DNA of 64,000 bases from Candidatus Puniceispirillum marinum IMCC1322 (GCF_000024465.1 NC_014010.1:2689528-2753527), one strand, 5' to 3'. Shown: positions 18,322 to 28,399, counted from the stretch's first letter. The notes: a model not told the origin generated them from the sequence alone. Made by a program: numbers and translations.

Positions 18322-18620
18322 CGGATAAAAAATACCATCTCGCTGTCGCACGTCAATTCAAATTCTGCAAAATTGCTAATATGAGGGAGATAACCGATAG
18401 ATCTGGCCTATTAGCCCCATCTGATCCCTTGTCTTGCTGGGGCAGGGGGGGGCAGAAAGCAAAGCGCCCCATCACGCATGAAAAAGCACCCGATCCGGCC
18501 AAAAGTGCTTGCCATATGGCCGCGCTTGGGGCAGATATAGGCGCATGGCGTGCCTGCGAATGATGATGGTGCGTTTATGCGGGCGTTGGCCAGTACCAGC
18601 CATCCGCGATATGTGAAAAT

Positions 18621-18695
18621 GGGGGTGTAGCTCAGCGGGAGAGCACTTCGTTGACATCGAAGGGGTCACAGGTTCAATCCCTGTCACTCCCACCA
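18621..18695 (+). tRNA. tRNA-Val (anticodon GAC)
   Basis: Cloverleaf: acceptor GGGGGTG/CACTCCC (18621-18627 with 18685-18691), D arm GCTC-AGCGGGA-GAGC, anticodon stem CTTCG/CGAAG around loop TTGACAT (anticodon GAC), and T arm with GGTTCAATCC. The discriminator A and an encoded CCA end at 18695. Reads GUC/GUU valine codons. The 269 bases between it and 18351 carry only unconvincing ORFs. Confidence 0.97.
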
Positions 18696-18823
18696 TTTCA
18701 CTTATATTTGATCCTCTGAAAATTCCAAAAGCATAGTGCCCGTTAACTGACCGTTGACATTAACTTTAAATTTATATTTGTCCTTTAAGCTGTCCTGATC
18801 GATAAGAAACGCTCAGGCTCTAG

Positions 18824-19765
18824 ATGACAAAGACGGAAAATACGGTTCTACGCGACGGTATCAAAGCGATAATGCTGGCCGTTTTTGTGATGTCACTTCA
18901 GGCCATCGCTATGAAATCCTTTGCCGAAGAGATGCCTATTTGGCAACTCACAGTATTGCGTTCATTGCTGGTAATTCCGGTACTTATTGTTGCCTGCATT
19001 CGCTTTGCAGCCTTCATTGATCTGCGTTCTGATTTTATTTTTTGGGGGGTGATCCGTGCGTTCTGTATGGTCTTGATGAATTTCACCTATTACGCATCGC
19101 TTCCGCTTTTGACGGTTTCGGCGGCGGCAACCGCCTATTACATATCGCCAATCATCACACTGATTATGTCAGTTTTTATTGTTGGCGAGCGCGTTAATAT
19201 CATCGGTGTGATGGCCATGTTCCTGGCCTTTTTTGGTACCATTCTTATCATTGATATTTCGGACGCCAATTTCAATTTTCTGATTCTGTTGCCGATGTTA
19301 TCCGCACTTGCTTATAGCTGTGCATCGATCATCACACGGACAAAATGCACAAATGCGCCGCCTTTATTTATGTCATTACTTGTGCATATAGCGTTTCTGG
19401 GGTCGGGTGTTGTGGCAAGTATGATTGTCGGGCGTTATTCGGATGCGATATGGGCATATACGGATTACTTTTTTGTGGCCTCTCCTTGGGTGCCCATATC
19501 GGGTAAAATGTGGCTTGTCATGGTCATGTTGGCAGCGTTCAACCTCACGACACATATGGGATTTGCAATGGCCTATAGACAAGCGCCCGCATCAATGATT
19601 GCGATCTGGGAATATACCTATCTACCCATAGTCACAGTCATGGCCTTTATTATGTTTGGAGAACTACCCGAAATATCGACCGTACTTGGTATGGTCGCCA
19701 TCATTTTATCTGGCTTTTTGAGCTTGAACAGTGTCGCCTTGGCAAGGCGCTGGCGGCGGTGCTGA
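18824..19765 (+). CDS. EamA/DMT-superfamily transporter
   Basis: 313 residues, about ten membrane helices in two EamA repeats (first 10-150, second 155-300). Typical signatures are AIAMKSFAEEMPIWQLTVLRSLL at the N-terminus and APASMIAIWEYTYLPIVTVMAFIMFGELPE in the second half. Exports or imports small metabolites; substrate not predictable. Its own promoter is likely in the 128-base gap after tRNA-Val. Confidence 0.88.
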   Translation: MTKTENTVLRDGIKAIMLAVFVMSLQAIAMKSFAEEMPIWQLTVLRSLLVIPVLIVACIRFAAFIDLRSDFIFWGVIRAFCMVLMNFTYYASLPLLTVSAAATAYYISPIITLIMSVFIVGERVNIIGVMAMFLAFFGTILIIDISDANFNFLILLPMLSALAYSCASIITRTKCTNAPPLFMSLLVHIAFLGSGVVASMIVGRYSDAIWAYTDYFFVASPWVPISGKMWLVMVMLAAFNLTTHMGFAMAYRQAPASMIAIWEYTYLPIVTVMAFIMFGELPEISTVLGMVAIILSGFLSLNSVALARRWRRC

Positions 19766-19861
19766 ATATGATCCCACCATCCCCCACCATTACTCTTTTC
19801 AAAATGCCGAATGGTGCTAGTCTGTTCTGGTAATAAGACAGGGTTATCATGGTGGGTGTCG

Positions 19862-21892
19862 ATGCAGTTTCATCTTAATGGGTATCATGCGGGTGATCCC
19901 GATATTGCCGATCCGGAGGCACGCTTTGATAACGCACCGCCCAGTCCATCCATGCCTTTCGAGGTCGATGTTCTGATTGTCGGGTGTGGGCCGGCAGGGC
20001 TGACACTGGCCGCCCAGCTTGCCGCCTTTCCCGAAATCAATACGCGGATCATCGATGCCAAACCCGGGCGCCTGACCATGGGCCAGGCCGATGGCATTGC
20101 CTGCCGCACGATGGAAATGTTTGCCGCCTTCGGCTTTGCCGAACGCGTGATGCGCGAGGCCTATTGGGTCAATGAGGTGGCCTTCTGGGAGCCAGCCGCT
20201 ATATCGGATCCGGTCATTTCGGATCAGCCCACCCCGATCACGCGTAGCCGTATCATTCAGGATACCGAAGACGGGCTGTCCGAATTTCCGCATGTGATTT
20301 TGAATCAGGCGCGGGTGCATGATTTCTTTCTGGATGTCATGGCCAAATCACCTGCCGCGATCACCCCGGACTATGCGCGGGTGTTTCGTGATCTGACTAT
20401 TGATAATGATGCTGATAACACGCATCCGGTTACGGTCACGATGACCCGCACCGACGCCGCGCATGAAGGTGAGGTTGAAACGCTGCGCGCCCGCTATGTG
20501 GTCGGGTGTGATGGCGCGCGCAGTCAGGTGCGCCGCGCGCTTGGCCACCGCCTCGAAGGGGATTCGGCAAACAAGGCCTGGGGCGTGATGGATGTGCTGG
20601 CGGTTACCGACTTTCCCGATATCAGGCGCAAGGCGATCATCCATTCGGCCGAGGCCGGCAATCTGCTGATTATCCCGCGTGAAGGCGGCTATCTGGTGCG
20701 CATCTATATCGAGCTAGAGGCGCTGGGCACCGAAGAGCGTGTCAAAAACCGCAATATCACCGCCGATCATCTGGTGGCGGCGGCGCAGAATGTGTTTCAT
20801 CCCTATCAGTTTGATGTCAGACAGATCGCATGGTGGTCGGTCTATGAGATTGGCCAGCGCCTTTGCGCCAAATTTGACGATGTGCCAACAGACGATATGC
20901 TAACAGACGATATGCCCGCCCGCACGCCGCATGTTTTTATCGCGGGTGATGCCTGTCATACGCATAGCCCGAAAGCCGGACAGGGCATGAATGTATCGAT
21001 GGGCGACAGCTTTAATCTGGGCTGGAAGCTGGCGGCGGTTTTGCGCGGGCAGGCGTCGCCGCAACTTCTGCATAGCTATTCGGCCGAACGGCAGGCGGTG
21101 GCCAGCGAGCTGATCGATTTTGACCGCGAGCTTGCCACCATGTTCAGCACCCGCCCCGAAGACCGCGCCAGCCAGCCGCCCAATGCCGCCGAAACCACCC
21201 CCGAAACCGTCCCCGAAACAGAAGTCGATCCGGCGGTCTTGCAAGCCTATTTCATCAAGCATGCGCGTTATACAGCGGGCACCCTGTTCCGCTATCACCC
21301 GTCATCTATTACGGCCACGCCCGATCATCAGCATCTGGCAACGGGTTTTGAAATCGGCATGCGCTTTCATTCGGCACCGGTGATCCGGCTTGCTGATGCG
21401 CTGTCGATGCAGCTTGGCCATGTGATACAGGCCGCTGGCCGCTGGCATCTATTTGCCTTTGCCGGAGCGGCAGATGATGGGCGCGATGATGGCACCAGTG
21501 GCGGGACTAAAGGTGGGACAATCGCGGCTTTATGCAGATTTCTGGCCGATGATCCGGCCGCGCCACTGCGCGCCTATACGCCGGCAGGTGCCGATATCGA
21601 TGCGGTGCTGGATGTGCGGGCGATTTTTCAGCAGCCGCATGGTGCCTTGGCGGCTGAACAGATGCACCCTTTGCTATTGCCGGTAAAAGGCACGCTGGGT
21701 CTGCGCGATTATGAAAAGATTTTCGCGGTCGATCACAAAGTGGGTGCTGATATCTATGATATGCGCGGGATCAACCGTGATAGCGGCTGTATGGTGCTGG
21801 TGCGCCCCGATCAGCATGTCGCGCATATCCTGCCGCTTGACGCGCATGATGCGCTTGGCCGCTTTTTCGCGGGGTTCATGATCGCCCAATAA
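19862..21892 (+). CDS. FAD-dependent aromatic hydroxylase (phenol 2-monooxygenase / PheA-TfdB-like)
   Basis: 677 residues from ATG 19862 (MQFHLNGYHAGDP); an in-frame start at 19811 adds 17 residues unlike the family. Flavoprotein monooxygenase: FAD-binding GXGXXG-type motif (DVLIVGCGPAGLTLAAQL) near residue 35, DG motif (GCDGARSQVRR), second FAD motif (HVFIAGDACHTHSPKAGQGMN), and a C-terminal thioredoxin-like dimerisation domain. It probably hydroxylates an aromatic substrate with NAD(P)H, like 3-hydroxybenzoate 4-monooxygenase. A tandem segment (DDVPTDDMLTDDMP) and a Pro/Glu-rich insert lie on surface loops. No ring-cleavage gene is adjacent. Confidence 0.88.
   Translation: MQFHLNGYHAGDPDIADPEARFDNAPPSPSMPFEVDVLIVGCGPAGLTLAAQLAAFPEINTRIIDAKPGRLTMGQADGIACRTMEMFAAFGFAERVMREAYWVNEVAFWEPAAISDPVISDQPTPITRSRIIQDTEDGLSEFPHVILNQARVHDFFLDVMAKSPAAITPDYARVFRDLTIDNDADNTHPVTVTMTRTDAAHEGEVETLRARYVVGCDGARSQVRRALGHRLEGDSANKAWGVMDVLAVTDFPDIRRKAIIHSAEAGNLLIIPREGGYLVRIYIELEALGTEERVKNRNITADHLVAAAQNVFHPYQFDVRQIAWWSVYEIGQRLCAKFDDVPTDDMLTDDMPARTPHVFIAGDACHTHSPKAGQGMNVSMGDSFNLGWKLAAVLRGQASPQLLHSYSAERQAVASELIDFDRELATMFSTRPEDRASQPPNAAETTPETVPETEVDPAVLQAYFIKHARYTAGTLFRYHPSSITATPDHQHLATGFEIGMRFHSAPVIRLADALSMQLGHVIQAAGRWHLFAFAGAADDGRDDGTSGGTKGGTIAALCRFLADDPAAPLRAYTPAGADIDAVLDVRAIFQQPHGALAAEQMHPLLLPVKGTLGLRDYEKIFAVDHKVGADIYDMRGINRDSGCMVLVRPDQHVAHILPLDAHDALGRFFAGFMIAQ
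20876..20916 (+). repeat. 15-bp coding repeat in the FAD monooxygenase
   Basis: Units gacgatgtgccaaca (20876-20890) and gacgatatgctaaca (20891-20905), then a partial third copy gacgatatgcc, encode DDVPT, DDMLT and DDMP. Frame kept. Confidence 0.85.
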
Positions 21893-21985
21893 TATATGGG
21901 GGTGATGGGGTGTAATCTGCGCTTTGATGCAAATATTAATTGTAACGATATTTTTGATAGTTAACCCATATCAAAGGAGCGTTTG

Positions 21986-22309
21986 ATGCGTCACCTAACT
22001 TTACCTGCTTTCATTATGGGCAGTGCCGTATTGCTGGCAGGCTGTATGGAACCCGGGCCTATTCGCGGCACCATTCACAGTAACAGCTATAAATTGCGCC
22101 TTGGCATGACGATTGAAGAGGTTGAGTCACTTATGGCACCTGCCAATTATGTGCGGTTTAATCCTAAGAACGCACTTATCGTCTGCCGCACATATATTTA
22201 TGATGAAGAATATGACGTTAAGTTTGTGCATGTGAAATTTGAAAATGATCTGGTTGTCGGCGCATCCGATGGCCATAGAAAGGTCTGTAATCTGACACAT
22301 GACCAGTAA
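21986..22309 (+). CDS. Small lipoprotein with SmpA/OmlA-like fold
   Basis: 107 residues from the ATG at 21986 (MRHLTLPAFIMGSAVLLAGC). The signal peptide ends in lipobox LLAGC. The mature part YKLRLGMTIEEVESLMAPANYVR resembles BamE/SmpA-type domains, which begin with a G-M-T/S-x-E-E-V helix. Periplasmic face of a membrane. AAAGGAG precedes the start. Role unknown. Confidence 0.75.
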   Translation: MRHLTLPAFIMGSAVLLAGCMEPGPIRGTIHSNSYKLRLGMTIEEVESLMAPANYVRFNPKNALIVCRTYIYDEEYDVKFVHVKFENDLVVGASDGHRKVCNLTHDQ

Positions 22310-22483
22310 TGGCTTTCAAAAATACCAGTCGGCACTTTGCATTGTGCTGGCTGTTTGATTTGGGATGAAAGTCATATAAGGCCACGCCATACCAGCAGGG
22401 TTTAACCGTTTCGTAAACAATCTGTCACCTATTTGTATTATTGCGCAGTGATAAACATCCATCATACATTTTTGGAGATTATT

Positions 22484-23980
22484 ATGCGCAAGACCAATTT
22501 GCTTTATACCGTGCCTTTGTCGGCGATCTTCTGTGCTGCGTCATTGATGTCAGCGTCTGCTCTTGAGCTTACCGAAATAGGTAGCTTTAAAATTGGCGAT
22601 GGCGAAGGCTATGCCGAAATGATCCGCTATCACGCGCCCAGCAAACAGGTCATGGTTACCGCATCGGAAACAGGCACGATCGAGCGTATTTCGATTGCTA
22701 ATCCGCAGGCACCTGTAAAACAGGCACCGCTTGATCTTGCTGGTGGAGATGTAACAGCCGTTGCCGTCCATGGCGATATGATTGCCGCTTCGATTAAGGC
22801 CGATGCGGCCGATGATGCGGGCATGATTAAGTTGTTCGACAGCACAGGTGCTGAACTTGCCACATTTGCAACAGGCGCTTTGCCGGATAATGTCGGTTTC
22901 AGCCCGGATGGCCGTTATATTCTAACCGCGAATGAAGGCGAGCCATCAGATGACTATACCGTCGATCCCGAAGGCAGCTTTACGCTTGTTGATCTGGCTG
23001 GCGGCGTTGCCAATGCCAAGGTGACACAGATTTTTTTGGCCGGTATCGAGGTGCCAGCTGGTGCCCGCATCGTCAAGCCAGGCAGCAGCTTTGCCGCCGA
23101 TGCAGAGCCTGAATATCTGACATTCTCAGCCGATGGCAAGATGGCCTATGTCACCTTGCAGGAAAATAACGCGCTTGCCGTTATCGATATTGCGGCGGCA
23201 AAGGTGGCCTCGGTTATCGGCCTTGGCGTCAAGAATGTGTCACGTACGGCGCATGATATGTCAAACAAGGATGGCGGCATTAATATGCAACGCTGGCCAG
23301 TCATGATGATGTATCAGCCCGATGCCATTGTATCCTATCAGGTCAATGGCGCGACCTATCTGGTTACCGCGAATGAAGGCGATGCCAAGGACTATGATGG
23401 TTTTTCCGAAGAAACCCGCGTTGCCAAGCTAAAGTTGGACGGCACCATGTTCCCGAATGCCACCACATTGCAGATGCCGGAAAATCTTGGCCGTCTGAAA
23501 ACCACCACGACCATGGGTGATACCGATGGTGATGGCGATACGGACATCATCTATTCATATGGTGGGCGGTCATTTTCTATCTGGAATACGGATGGCACCT
23601 TGATGTTTGACAGTGGCAACGCTTTTGAAACGGTGATCGCCAGCCGCTCGCCTGACGTGTTCAACGCGAATGGTGGTGCCGCAGAATTTGATGATCGTTC
23701 GGATGATAAAGGCCCCGAGCCCGAAGCCCTGACCATTGGCGAGATTGATGGCCGCATCTATGCCTTTATCGGTATGGAGCGTAATAATGCGATCTTCACC
23801 TATGATATCACCTTGCCGTCTGATCCGCATATGGTGGATTACATGATGCCAGCAGCGCGTCATAATTCGCCCGAAGGTCTTGATTTTATCGCCGCCGCCG
23901 ACAGCCCGACAGGCACACCATTGCTGGTTACGGCCTATGAGATGACCGGCACCATTGCGATCTACGAAATCAGCAAGTAA
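22484..23980 (+). CDS. Secreted beta-propeller protein (choice-of-anchor I family-like)
   Basis: 498 residues from ATG 22484, which follows TTTGGAG. The signal peptide is MRKTNLLYTVPLSAIFCAASL then MSASA-LEL. The mature protein is a long propeller with repeated strands (VGFSPDGRYILTANEGEP, YLTFSADGKMAYVTLQENNALAVID, ATYLVTANEGDAKDYD, GPEPEALTIGEIDGRIYAFIGMERNNAIFTYDI), matching the choice-of-anchor I family often found beside or fused to alkaline phosphatases and phytases. An extracytoplasmic role in phosphate-ester binding or hydrolysis is possible, but a catalytic site is not evident. A terminator follows. Confidence 0.85.
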   Translation: MRKTNLLYTVPLSAIFCAASLMSASALELTEIGSFKIGDGEGYAEMIRYHAPSKQVMVTASETGTIERISIANPQAPVKQAPLDLAGGDVTAVAVHGDMIAASIKADAADDAGMIKLFDSTGAELATFATGALPDNVGFSPDGRYILTANEGEPSDDYTVDPEGSFTLVDLAGGVANAKVTQIFLAGIEVPAGARIVKPGSSFAADAEPEYLTFSADGKMAYVTLQENNALAVIDIAAAKVASVIGLGVKNVSRTAHDMSNKDGGINMQRWPVMMMYQPDAIVSYQVNGATYLVTANEGDAKDYDGFSEETRVAKLKLDGTMFPNATTLQMPENLGRLKTTTTMGDTDGDGDTDIIYSYGGRSFSIWNTDGTLMFDSGNAFETVIASRSPDVFNANGGAAEFDDRSDDKGPEPEALTIGEIDGRIYAFIGMERNNAIFTYDITLPSDPHMVDYMMPAARHNSPEGLDFIAAADSPTGTPLLVTAYEMTGTIAIYEISK

Positions 23981-24042
23981 AGCCAGCATAAATAGCTGTA
24001 GGTAACATCAGCAAAAATAGCTGTTCACTATCCTGACAATGA

Positions 24043-24076
24043 AAGGCGGTGCCCATGGGTGCCGCCTTTTTGTTTG
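24043..24076 (+). terminator. Rho-independent terminator
   Basis: AAGGCGGTGCCC (24043-24054) pairs with GGGTGCCGCCTT (24058 onward) with a short loop, followed by TTTTTGTTT. Ends the propeller gene. Convergent with the nitroreductase. Confidence 0.8.
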
Positions 24077-24105
24077 GACAGGTTGGGGTAGTCTAACCCC
24101 ACCCC

Positions 24106-24720
24106 CTACAAAAACGTCACCACCTCATCCAAATCGGGGCGGGTGCGTTCCATCGGGTCTTTGACTTTTTCGCCGATATAGATAAATCCGGCGATCCGGT
24201 CATGTCCGGCAACGCCGCCCAGCCGTGCCAGCATCGCGTTATTATAGGCGTACCATTCGGTCAGCCATTGCGCGGCATAGCCCATCGATTGCGCCGCATA
24301 GAGCAAGGTCGTACAGACCGCCCCCGCCGACAGTGCCATTTCCCATTCGACAATTTTCGGATGCTCAACCGGCGATGACAGCACCGCGATCACCGTATGC
24401 GCGCGTTGCAGGCGGTTTGTTTCAATTTCGATGAATTTATCTTCGGCATCGGGATTTTCGCGCATGAATTCGGCCAGAATAACCTCTTCATCAAGTGTCT
24501 TGCGCACATCGCCTTGCAAAACCACCAGCTTCCACGGTTTCAGCGCGCCATGATCGGGTACGCGTAATCCGGCGGTCAAGATCGCGTCCAGATCGGCGCG
24601 GCTCACCTGGCCTGGTGCCATAGTCTTGGCGGTTACCGAACGACGGCTGGTCAGGAACGTAACGACTGGATTATTGCTGGAATTATCGGCGGTATTATCG
24701 GCTGGGACGGTGCTGCTCAT
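24106..24720 (-). CDS. Nitroreductase-family FMN oxidoreductase
   Basis: 204 residues. The FMN-binding N-terminal motif is FLTSRRSVTAKTM and the core is AGLRVPDHGALKPWKLVVLQGD. GGVAGHDRIAGFIYIGEKVKDPMERTRPDL near the end resembles YdjA-type nitroreductases. Dimer, NAD(P)H-dependent. A short Asn/Ala-rich N-terminal extension (PADNTADNSSNN) is atypical. Divergent from moaA across 239 bases that hold promoters for both; I saw no Moco riboswitch there. Confidence 0.88.
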   Translation of the reverse strand: MSSTVPADNTADNSSNNPVVTFLTSRRSVTAKTMAPGQVSRADLDAILTAGLRVPDHGALKPWKLVVLQGDVRKTLDEEVILAEFMRENPDAEDKFIEIETNRLQRAHTVIAVLSSPVEHPKIVEWEMALSAGAVCTTLLYAAQSMGYAAQWLTEWYAYNNAMLARLGGVAGHDRIAGFIYIGEKVKDPMERTRPDLDEVVTFL

Positions 24721-24959
24721 CGGTAAATCCTCTTATCTTACAGATGCGGGCTACGCTACCTGAGCTATGTAAATAGTTCAATCACTGCCCGCCACATATC
24801 GCATCATATAACGCACCACAATAGCGCACCATACCCCTGTCAAATGGCAATAGCGACGGTTAAAGCTGTTTTAGCCCGCATCAAAAGGCCGCGCGATCAA
24901 GCCTAGCCTTTATCTGTCCTCTGCATTATGTTGCACAGATAGCAAAAGGAATATTTGGC

Positions 24960-26003
24960 ATGGATTTGATAGACAATCCGGTCGCGGCCACCACTGCGGG
25001 CGCATCGAAAAACACATTGATCGATCCGTTCGGACGCACGGTCGATTATATCCGCCTGTCGGTTACCGACCGGTGCGATTTCCGCTGTGTCTATTGCATG
25101 GCCGAAGAAATGACCTTTCTGCCCAAGGCCGATTTGCTGACGCTGGAAGAGCTGGAAATTGTCTGCCGCCGCTTTATGGCGATGGGCACACGCAAAATCC
25201 GCCTGACCGGAGGCGAGCCGCTGGTGCGCCGCAACATCATGCATCTGATCCGTAATCTGGGTGCCTCGGTCAAGGATGGTACGCTGGATGAACTGACCAT
25301 CACCACCAATGGCAGCCAGCTTGTCAAAATGGCCGATGATCTGGCGGCGGCGGGGGTGCGGCGGCTGAATATTTCGCTTGATACATTGAATCCCGATTTG
25401 TTTACCACAATCACCCGCTGGGGCAAACTGGCCACCGTACTTGACGGGCTGGCGGCGGCGCGTGCGGCCGGATTGGATATAAAGATCAATGCTGTTGCCT
25501 TGAAAGGCGTCAATGAAGACGAGCTTGGCGATATGGTCGCCTGGTGCGGTGATCAGGGCTTTGACATGACCATTATCGAAGTCATGCCGATGGGCGATAT
25601 CGGCAATGAAAACCGGATCGATCAGTATCTGCCTTTGTCGCTGGTGCGCACGACGCTTGCCAAACGCTTTACCTTGACCGATAGCGATTTTCAAACGCCG
25701 GGACCTGCGCGCTATGTCACCGTTGCCGAAACCGGACGCAAGCTTGGCTTTATCACCCCGTTGACGCATAATTTCTGTGAATCCTGTAACCGCGTGCGGG
25801 TGACCTGCACCGGTCAGCTTTATATGTGTCTGGGACAGGATGACAATGCCGATCTTGCCACCGCCTTGCGCCAGCATGGCGAAGCGGGGCTTGATGCGGC
25901 GATTATTGAGGCGATTGGCCGCAAGCCCAAAGGTCATGATTTCATTATCAGCCGCCGCGAAACCGCCACCGTCGGTCGGCATATGAATGTGACAGGTGGC
26001 TAG
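24960..26003 (+). CDS. moaA: GTP 3',8-cyclase MoaA
   Basis: Radical-SAM enzyme for the first step of molybdenum-cofactor synthesis (GTP to the cyclic pyranopterin precursor). 347 residues. The first [4Fe-4S] cluster is CDFRCVYC at about residues 39-46. The C-terminal cluster is in [14 protein letters not shown], about 215 residues later, with CLGQDD after it. It ends with the essential GG. First gene of moaA-mobB-moeA-moaE; its stop is followed without gap by the next ATG. AAAGGAA precedes the start. Confidence 0.96.
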   Translation: MDLIDNPVAATTAGASKNTLIDPFGRTVDYIRLSVTDRCDFRCVYCMAEEMTFLPKADLLTLEELEIVCRRFMAMGTRKIRLTGGEPLVRRNIMHLIRNLGASVKDGTLDELTITTNGSQLVKMADDLAAAGVRRLNISLDTLNPDLFTTITRWGKLATVLDGLAAARAAGLDIKINAVALKGVNEDELGDMVAWCGDQGFDMTIIEVMPMGDIGNENRIDQYLPLSLVRTTLAKRFTLTDSDFQTPGPARYVTVAETGRKLGFITPLTHNFCESCNRVRVTCTGQLYMCLGQDDNADLATALRQHGEAGLDAAIIEAIGRKPKGHDFIISRRETATVGRHMNVTGG

Positions 26004-26633
26004 ATGAACTCAGCGCAAATAGAACCAGCAGGTCGGGCAGACCAAACAGACCGGGCAGACCAAACAGACCGGGCAGACCAAACAGACCGGGCCTCGCAAC
26101 ACGAAACACTGCTTGATACCGGACGCCATGGCATCGTATTCGGGCTGGCGGGCTGGTCGGGGGCAGGCAAGACAACTTTGGTCGAAAAGCTGATCGCGCA
26201 TCTGGTGGCGCTGGGGCTGAATGTGGCAACGATCAAGCATGCGCATCATCATTTTGACGCTGATACGCCTGGCAAGGACAGCTACCGCCATCGTGCTGCC
26301 GGTGCGCGTCAGGTGCTGGTGTCATCGGCCAACCGTGCGGCCTTGTTCAGCGAACATGACGAAGCTGATGAGCCGGGGCTGGACGTTCTGCTATCACGGC
26401 TTGATCCGGCTGATATTGTCATTGTCGAAGGGTTTAAGGCCTTTGCGATCCGCAAGATCGAGATTTACCGCGCCGAAGTGGAAAAGCCGCTTTTGCATCC
26501 GCATGATCCGCATATTCTGGCGGTGGCCAGCGATGCACCGCTGGCCGATTGTCCGCTTCCCTGTTTTGATCTTGATGATATTGCCGCGATTGCCGCCTTC
26601 ATCGGCGATCAGGCACAGACCATAAAGACCTGA
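26004..26633 (+). CDS. mobB: MobB, molybdopterin-guanine dinucleotide synthesis GTPase
   Basis: 209 residues. Walker A GWSGAGKTT at about 50-58, LNVATIKHAHHHFDADTPGKDSYRHRAAGARQVL (MobB signature), and IVIVEGFK. It assists MobA in guanylating molybdopterin. The first 30 residues are not part of the domain: NSAQIEPAG followed by a triple ADQTDR repeat encoded by 18-bp tandem DNA repeats. The ATG at 26004 directly abuts the moaA stop. No mobA is seen in the window. Confidence 0.93.
   Translation: MNSAQIEPAGRADQTDRADQTDRADQTDRASQHETLLDTGRHGIVFGLAGWSGAGKTTLVEKLIAHLVALGLNVATIKHAHHHFDADTPGKDSYRHRAAGARQVLVSSANRAALFSEHDEADEPGLDVLLSRLDPADIVIVEGFKAFAIRKIEIYRAEVEKPLLHPHDPHILAVASDAPLADCPLPCFDLDDIAAIAAFIGDQAQTIKT
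26034..26092 (+). repeat. 18-bp coding repeat, three copies plus a partial
   Basis: cgggcagaccaaacagac at 26034-26051, 26052-26069 and 26070-26087, then a five-base partial, encoding ADQTDR in the MobB N-terminal tail. The copies are identical, so the expansion is recent. Confidence 0.95.
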
Positions 26634-26636
26634 CCG

Positions 26637-27872
26637 ATGCATCCCGAAACGACGCCACTTGATAGTGCCCGGGCTGATCTGCTGAATGCGATCACCCCGC
26701 GTTCGGCTCATGAAAATGTGCCCTTGCATGCCTCAATAGGGCGGTTTGCGGCGTCGGATATCATCAGCACGGTCAATCTGCCAGCAACGGCGAATGCGGC
26801 GGTTGATGGCTATGCTATTGACGCCGAAACCTTGGCCGCTAATCCCGATCATCTATTCCCCATTGCCGGACAGGCGCGCGCGGGACATCCGTTTACGGGC
26901 ACGATTGCCAAAGATGAAGCGGTGGAAATCTATACCGGTGCGGTGATGCCCGATGGTGTCAACGCCGTTGCCATGCACGAAGATTGCACCCGCCACGATA
27001 ATCATGTGCGGTTTGATAAAATGCTACAAATAGGGGCGAATAACCGGCCTGTTGGTGAAAATCTGGCAGTGGGCGAGATAATCCTCTCTGCTGGCACGCG
27101 GATCCATGCGCCTATGATTGGACAGCTGGCGGCGGCAGGTCATAAGACGGTTGATGTGCAGAACAAATTAACAGCAACAATGCTGTCAACAGGTGATGAA
27201 ATCATCGATGTCATGGCGGCTGATAATGGCACCGGCTTTGGCCAGATTTATGATGCCAACCGCCCGATGTTGATGGCGGCATTAGCTGGCGAGGCGCTGA
27301 ATTTGCATGATGGCGGCATTGTTGCCGATGACCGCGATGCCTTGGCCAATGCCTATCAGGCGGCGTTGGTGCATAGTGATATTGTCATTTCGTCTGGCGG
27401 GGCTTCGGATGGCATCGAAGATCATACGCAGGCGGCGATGAAAATGGTGGGTGCCGAATGCGCTTTATGGCGATTGGCAATGAAGCCCGGTCGCCCGATG
27501 GCAGTTGGTCGTGTTGAAGATAAGTTTATTTTCTGCCTGCCCGGCAATCCGGTCGCGGCATTCGTCTGTGCCAAGCTTTTGATCATGCCGCTTCTTGATA
27601 AATTGGCAGGCGGAATTGCGCGCACCCCGTTGCGCGTGACAGTGCCTGCGGGCTTTAGCCATAAAAAGAAACCGGGCCGTGCCGAATATCTTCGTGCAAC
27701 GCTTCAAGGTTCAGGAAAAGACCAGCAAATTCAGATTCATGGACGGCGTGGTGCAGGTGTTATATCATCTTTGACAGGGGCTGATGGGCTGGTTGAAATC
27801 CCGCTTGATAATGCAGGTGTCGAGGTCGGTATGCCATTGGCTTTTTTACCATTTGTCGAACGGGGTCTGTGA
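26637..27872 (+). CDS. moeA: Molybdopterin molybdenumtransferase MoeA
   Basis: Inserts molybdate into adenylated molybdopterin. 411 residues. NLPATANAAVDGYAID (substrate-binding domain), YTGAVMPDGVNAVAMHED, LSTGDEI, GQIYDANRPML, SSGGASDGIEDH, MKPGRPMAVG, and FCLPGNPVAAFVCAKLL are the expected MoeA signatures. Starts 3 bases after mobB; its stop overlaps or touches the next reading frame. Confidence 0.95.
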   Translation: MHPETTPLDSARADLLNAITPRSAHENVPLHASIGRFAASDIISTVNLPATANAAVDGYAIDAETLAANPDHLFPIAGQARAGHPFTGTIAKDEAVEIYTGAVMPDGVNAVAMHEDCTRHDNHVRFDKMLQIGANNRPVGENLAVGEIILSAGTRIHAPMIGQLAAAGHKTVDVQNKLTATMLSTGDEIIDVMAADNGTGFGQIYDANRPMLMAALAGEALNLHDGGIVADDRDALANAYQAALVHSDIVISSGGASDGIEDHTQAAMKMVGAECALWRLAMKPGRPMAVGRVEDKFIFCLPGNPVAAFVCAKLLIMPLLDKLAGGIARTPLRVTVPAGFSHKKKPGRAEYLRATLQGSGKDQQIQIHGRRGAGVISSLTGADGLVEIPLDNAGVEVGMPLAFLPFVERGL

Positions 27873-27874
27873 TT

Positions 27875-28342
27875 ATGGATGCGGACAAGAATGTGCGGAT
27901 CACCGAAGCTGATTTTGATATTGCTGGTGAACATGATGCACTCAAGGCGCGTGCGGTGGGGGCCATTGTAACCTTTACTGGCACCGTGCGCGGTGATGAT
28001 GATGATGGCACGCATGTGACCGCTTTGACGCTGGAACATTTTCCGGGCATGACCGAAGCCGAAATTTCCAGCATCATTGACACCGCCAAGGCACGCTGGT
28101 CATTGTCGGCGGTCACCGTCATTCATCGTATTGGTCGGTTACTGCCAGAGGATAATATCGTTTTTGTTGGTGTCGCGGCGGCGCATCGTGAAGCCGCCTT
28201 TGCCGGAGCCAGTTTCATCATGGATTATCTGAAAACCAAGGCACCTTTCTGGAAAAAAGCCGAAGATGCATCGGGTGAAAGCTGGGTCGCGGCACGGGCA
28301 TCGGATGATGCGGCGGCTGACCGCTGGGACGATGCCGACTAG
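27875..28342 (+). CDS. moaE: Molybdopterin synthase catalytic subunit MoaE
   Basis: 155 residues from ATG 27875. A GTG at 27869 would overlap the moeA stop and add two residues. MoaE converts precursor Z to molybdopterin with MoaD. Seen: GAIVTFTGTVRGDD, VTALTLEHFPGMTEAEISSII, VTVIHRIGRLLPEDNIVFVGVAAAHREAAFAGASFIMDYLKTKAPFWKKA with the active-site Lys region. moaD and moaC are not in the window. Confidence 0.94.
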   Translation: MDADKNVRITEADFDIAGEHDALKARAVGAIVTFTGTVRGDDDDGTHVTALTLEHFPGMTEAEISSIIDTAKARWSLSAVTVIHRIGRLLPEDNIVFVGVAAAHREAAFAGASFIMDYLKTKAPFWKKAEDASGESWVAARASDDAAADRWDDAD

Positions 28343-28399
28343 CTGTTTGGATATGGGTCTGATCGCCCGAAAATAAATGTGGCTAGAAAGGAATGCTGA

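Noticed and set aside
18381..18563. 60-residue ORF before tRNA-Val
   Set aside because: No family, poor start context and atypical composition.
24721..24959. Moco riboswitch before moaA
   Set aside because: I looked for the conserved stems by eye and saw none; only promoter-like A+T-rich stretches and a purine ribosome site.
24903..25982. Long (359-residue) minus-strand ORF
   Set aside because: Exactly antisense to moaA, whose motifs are complete.
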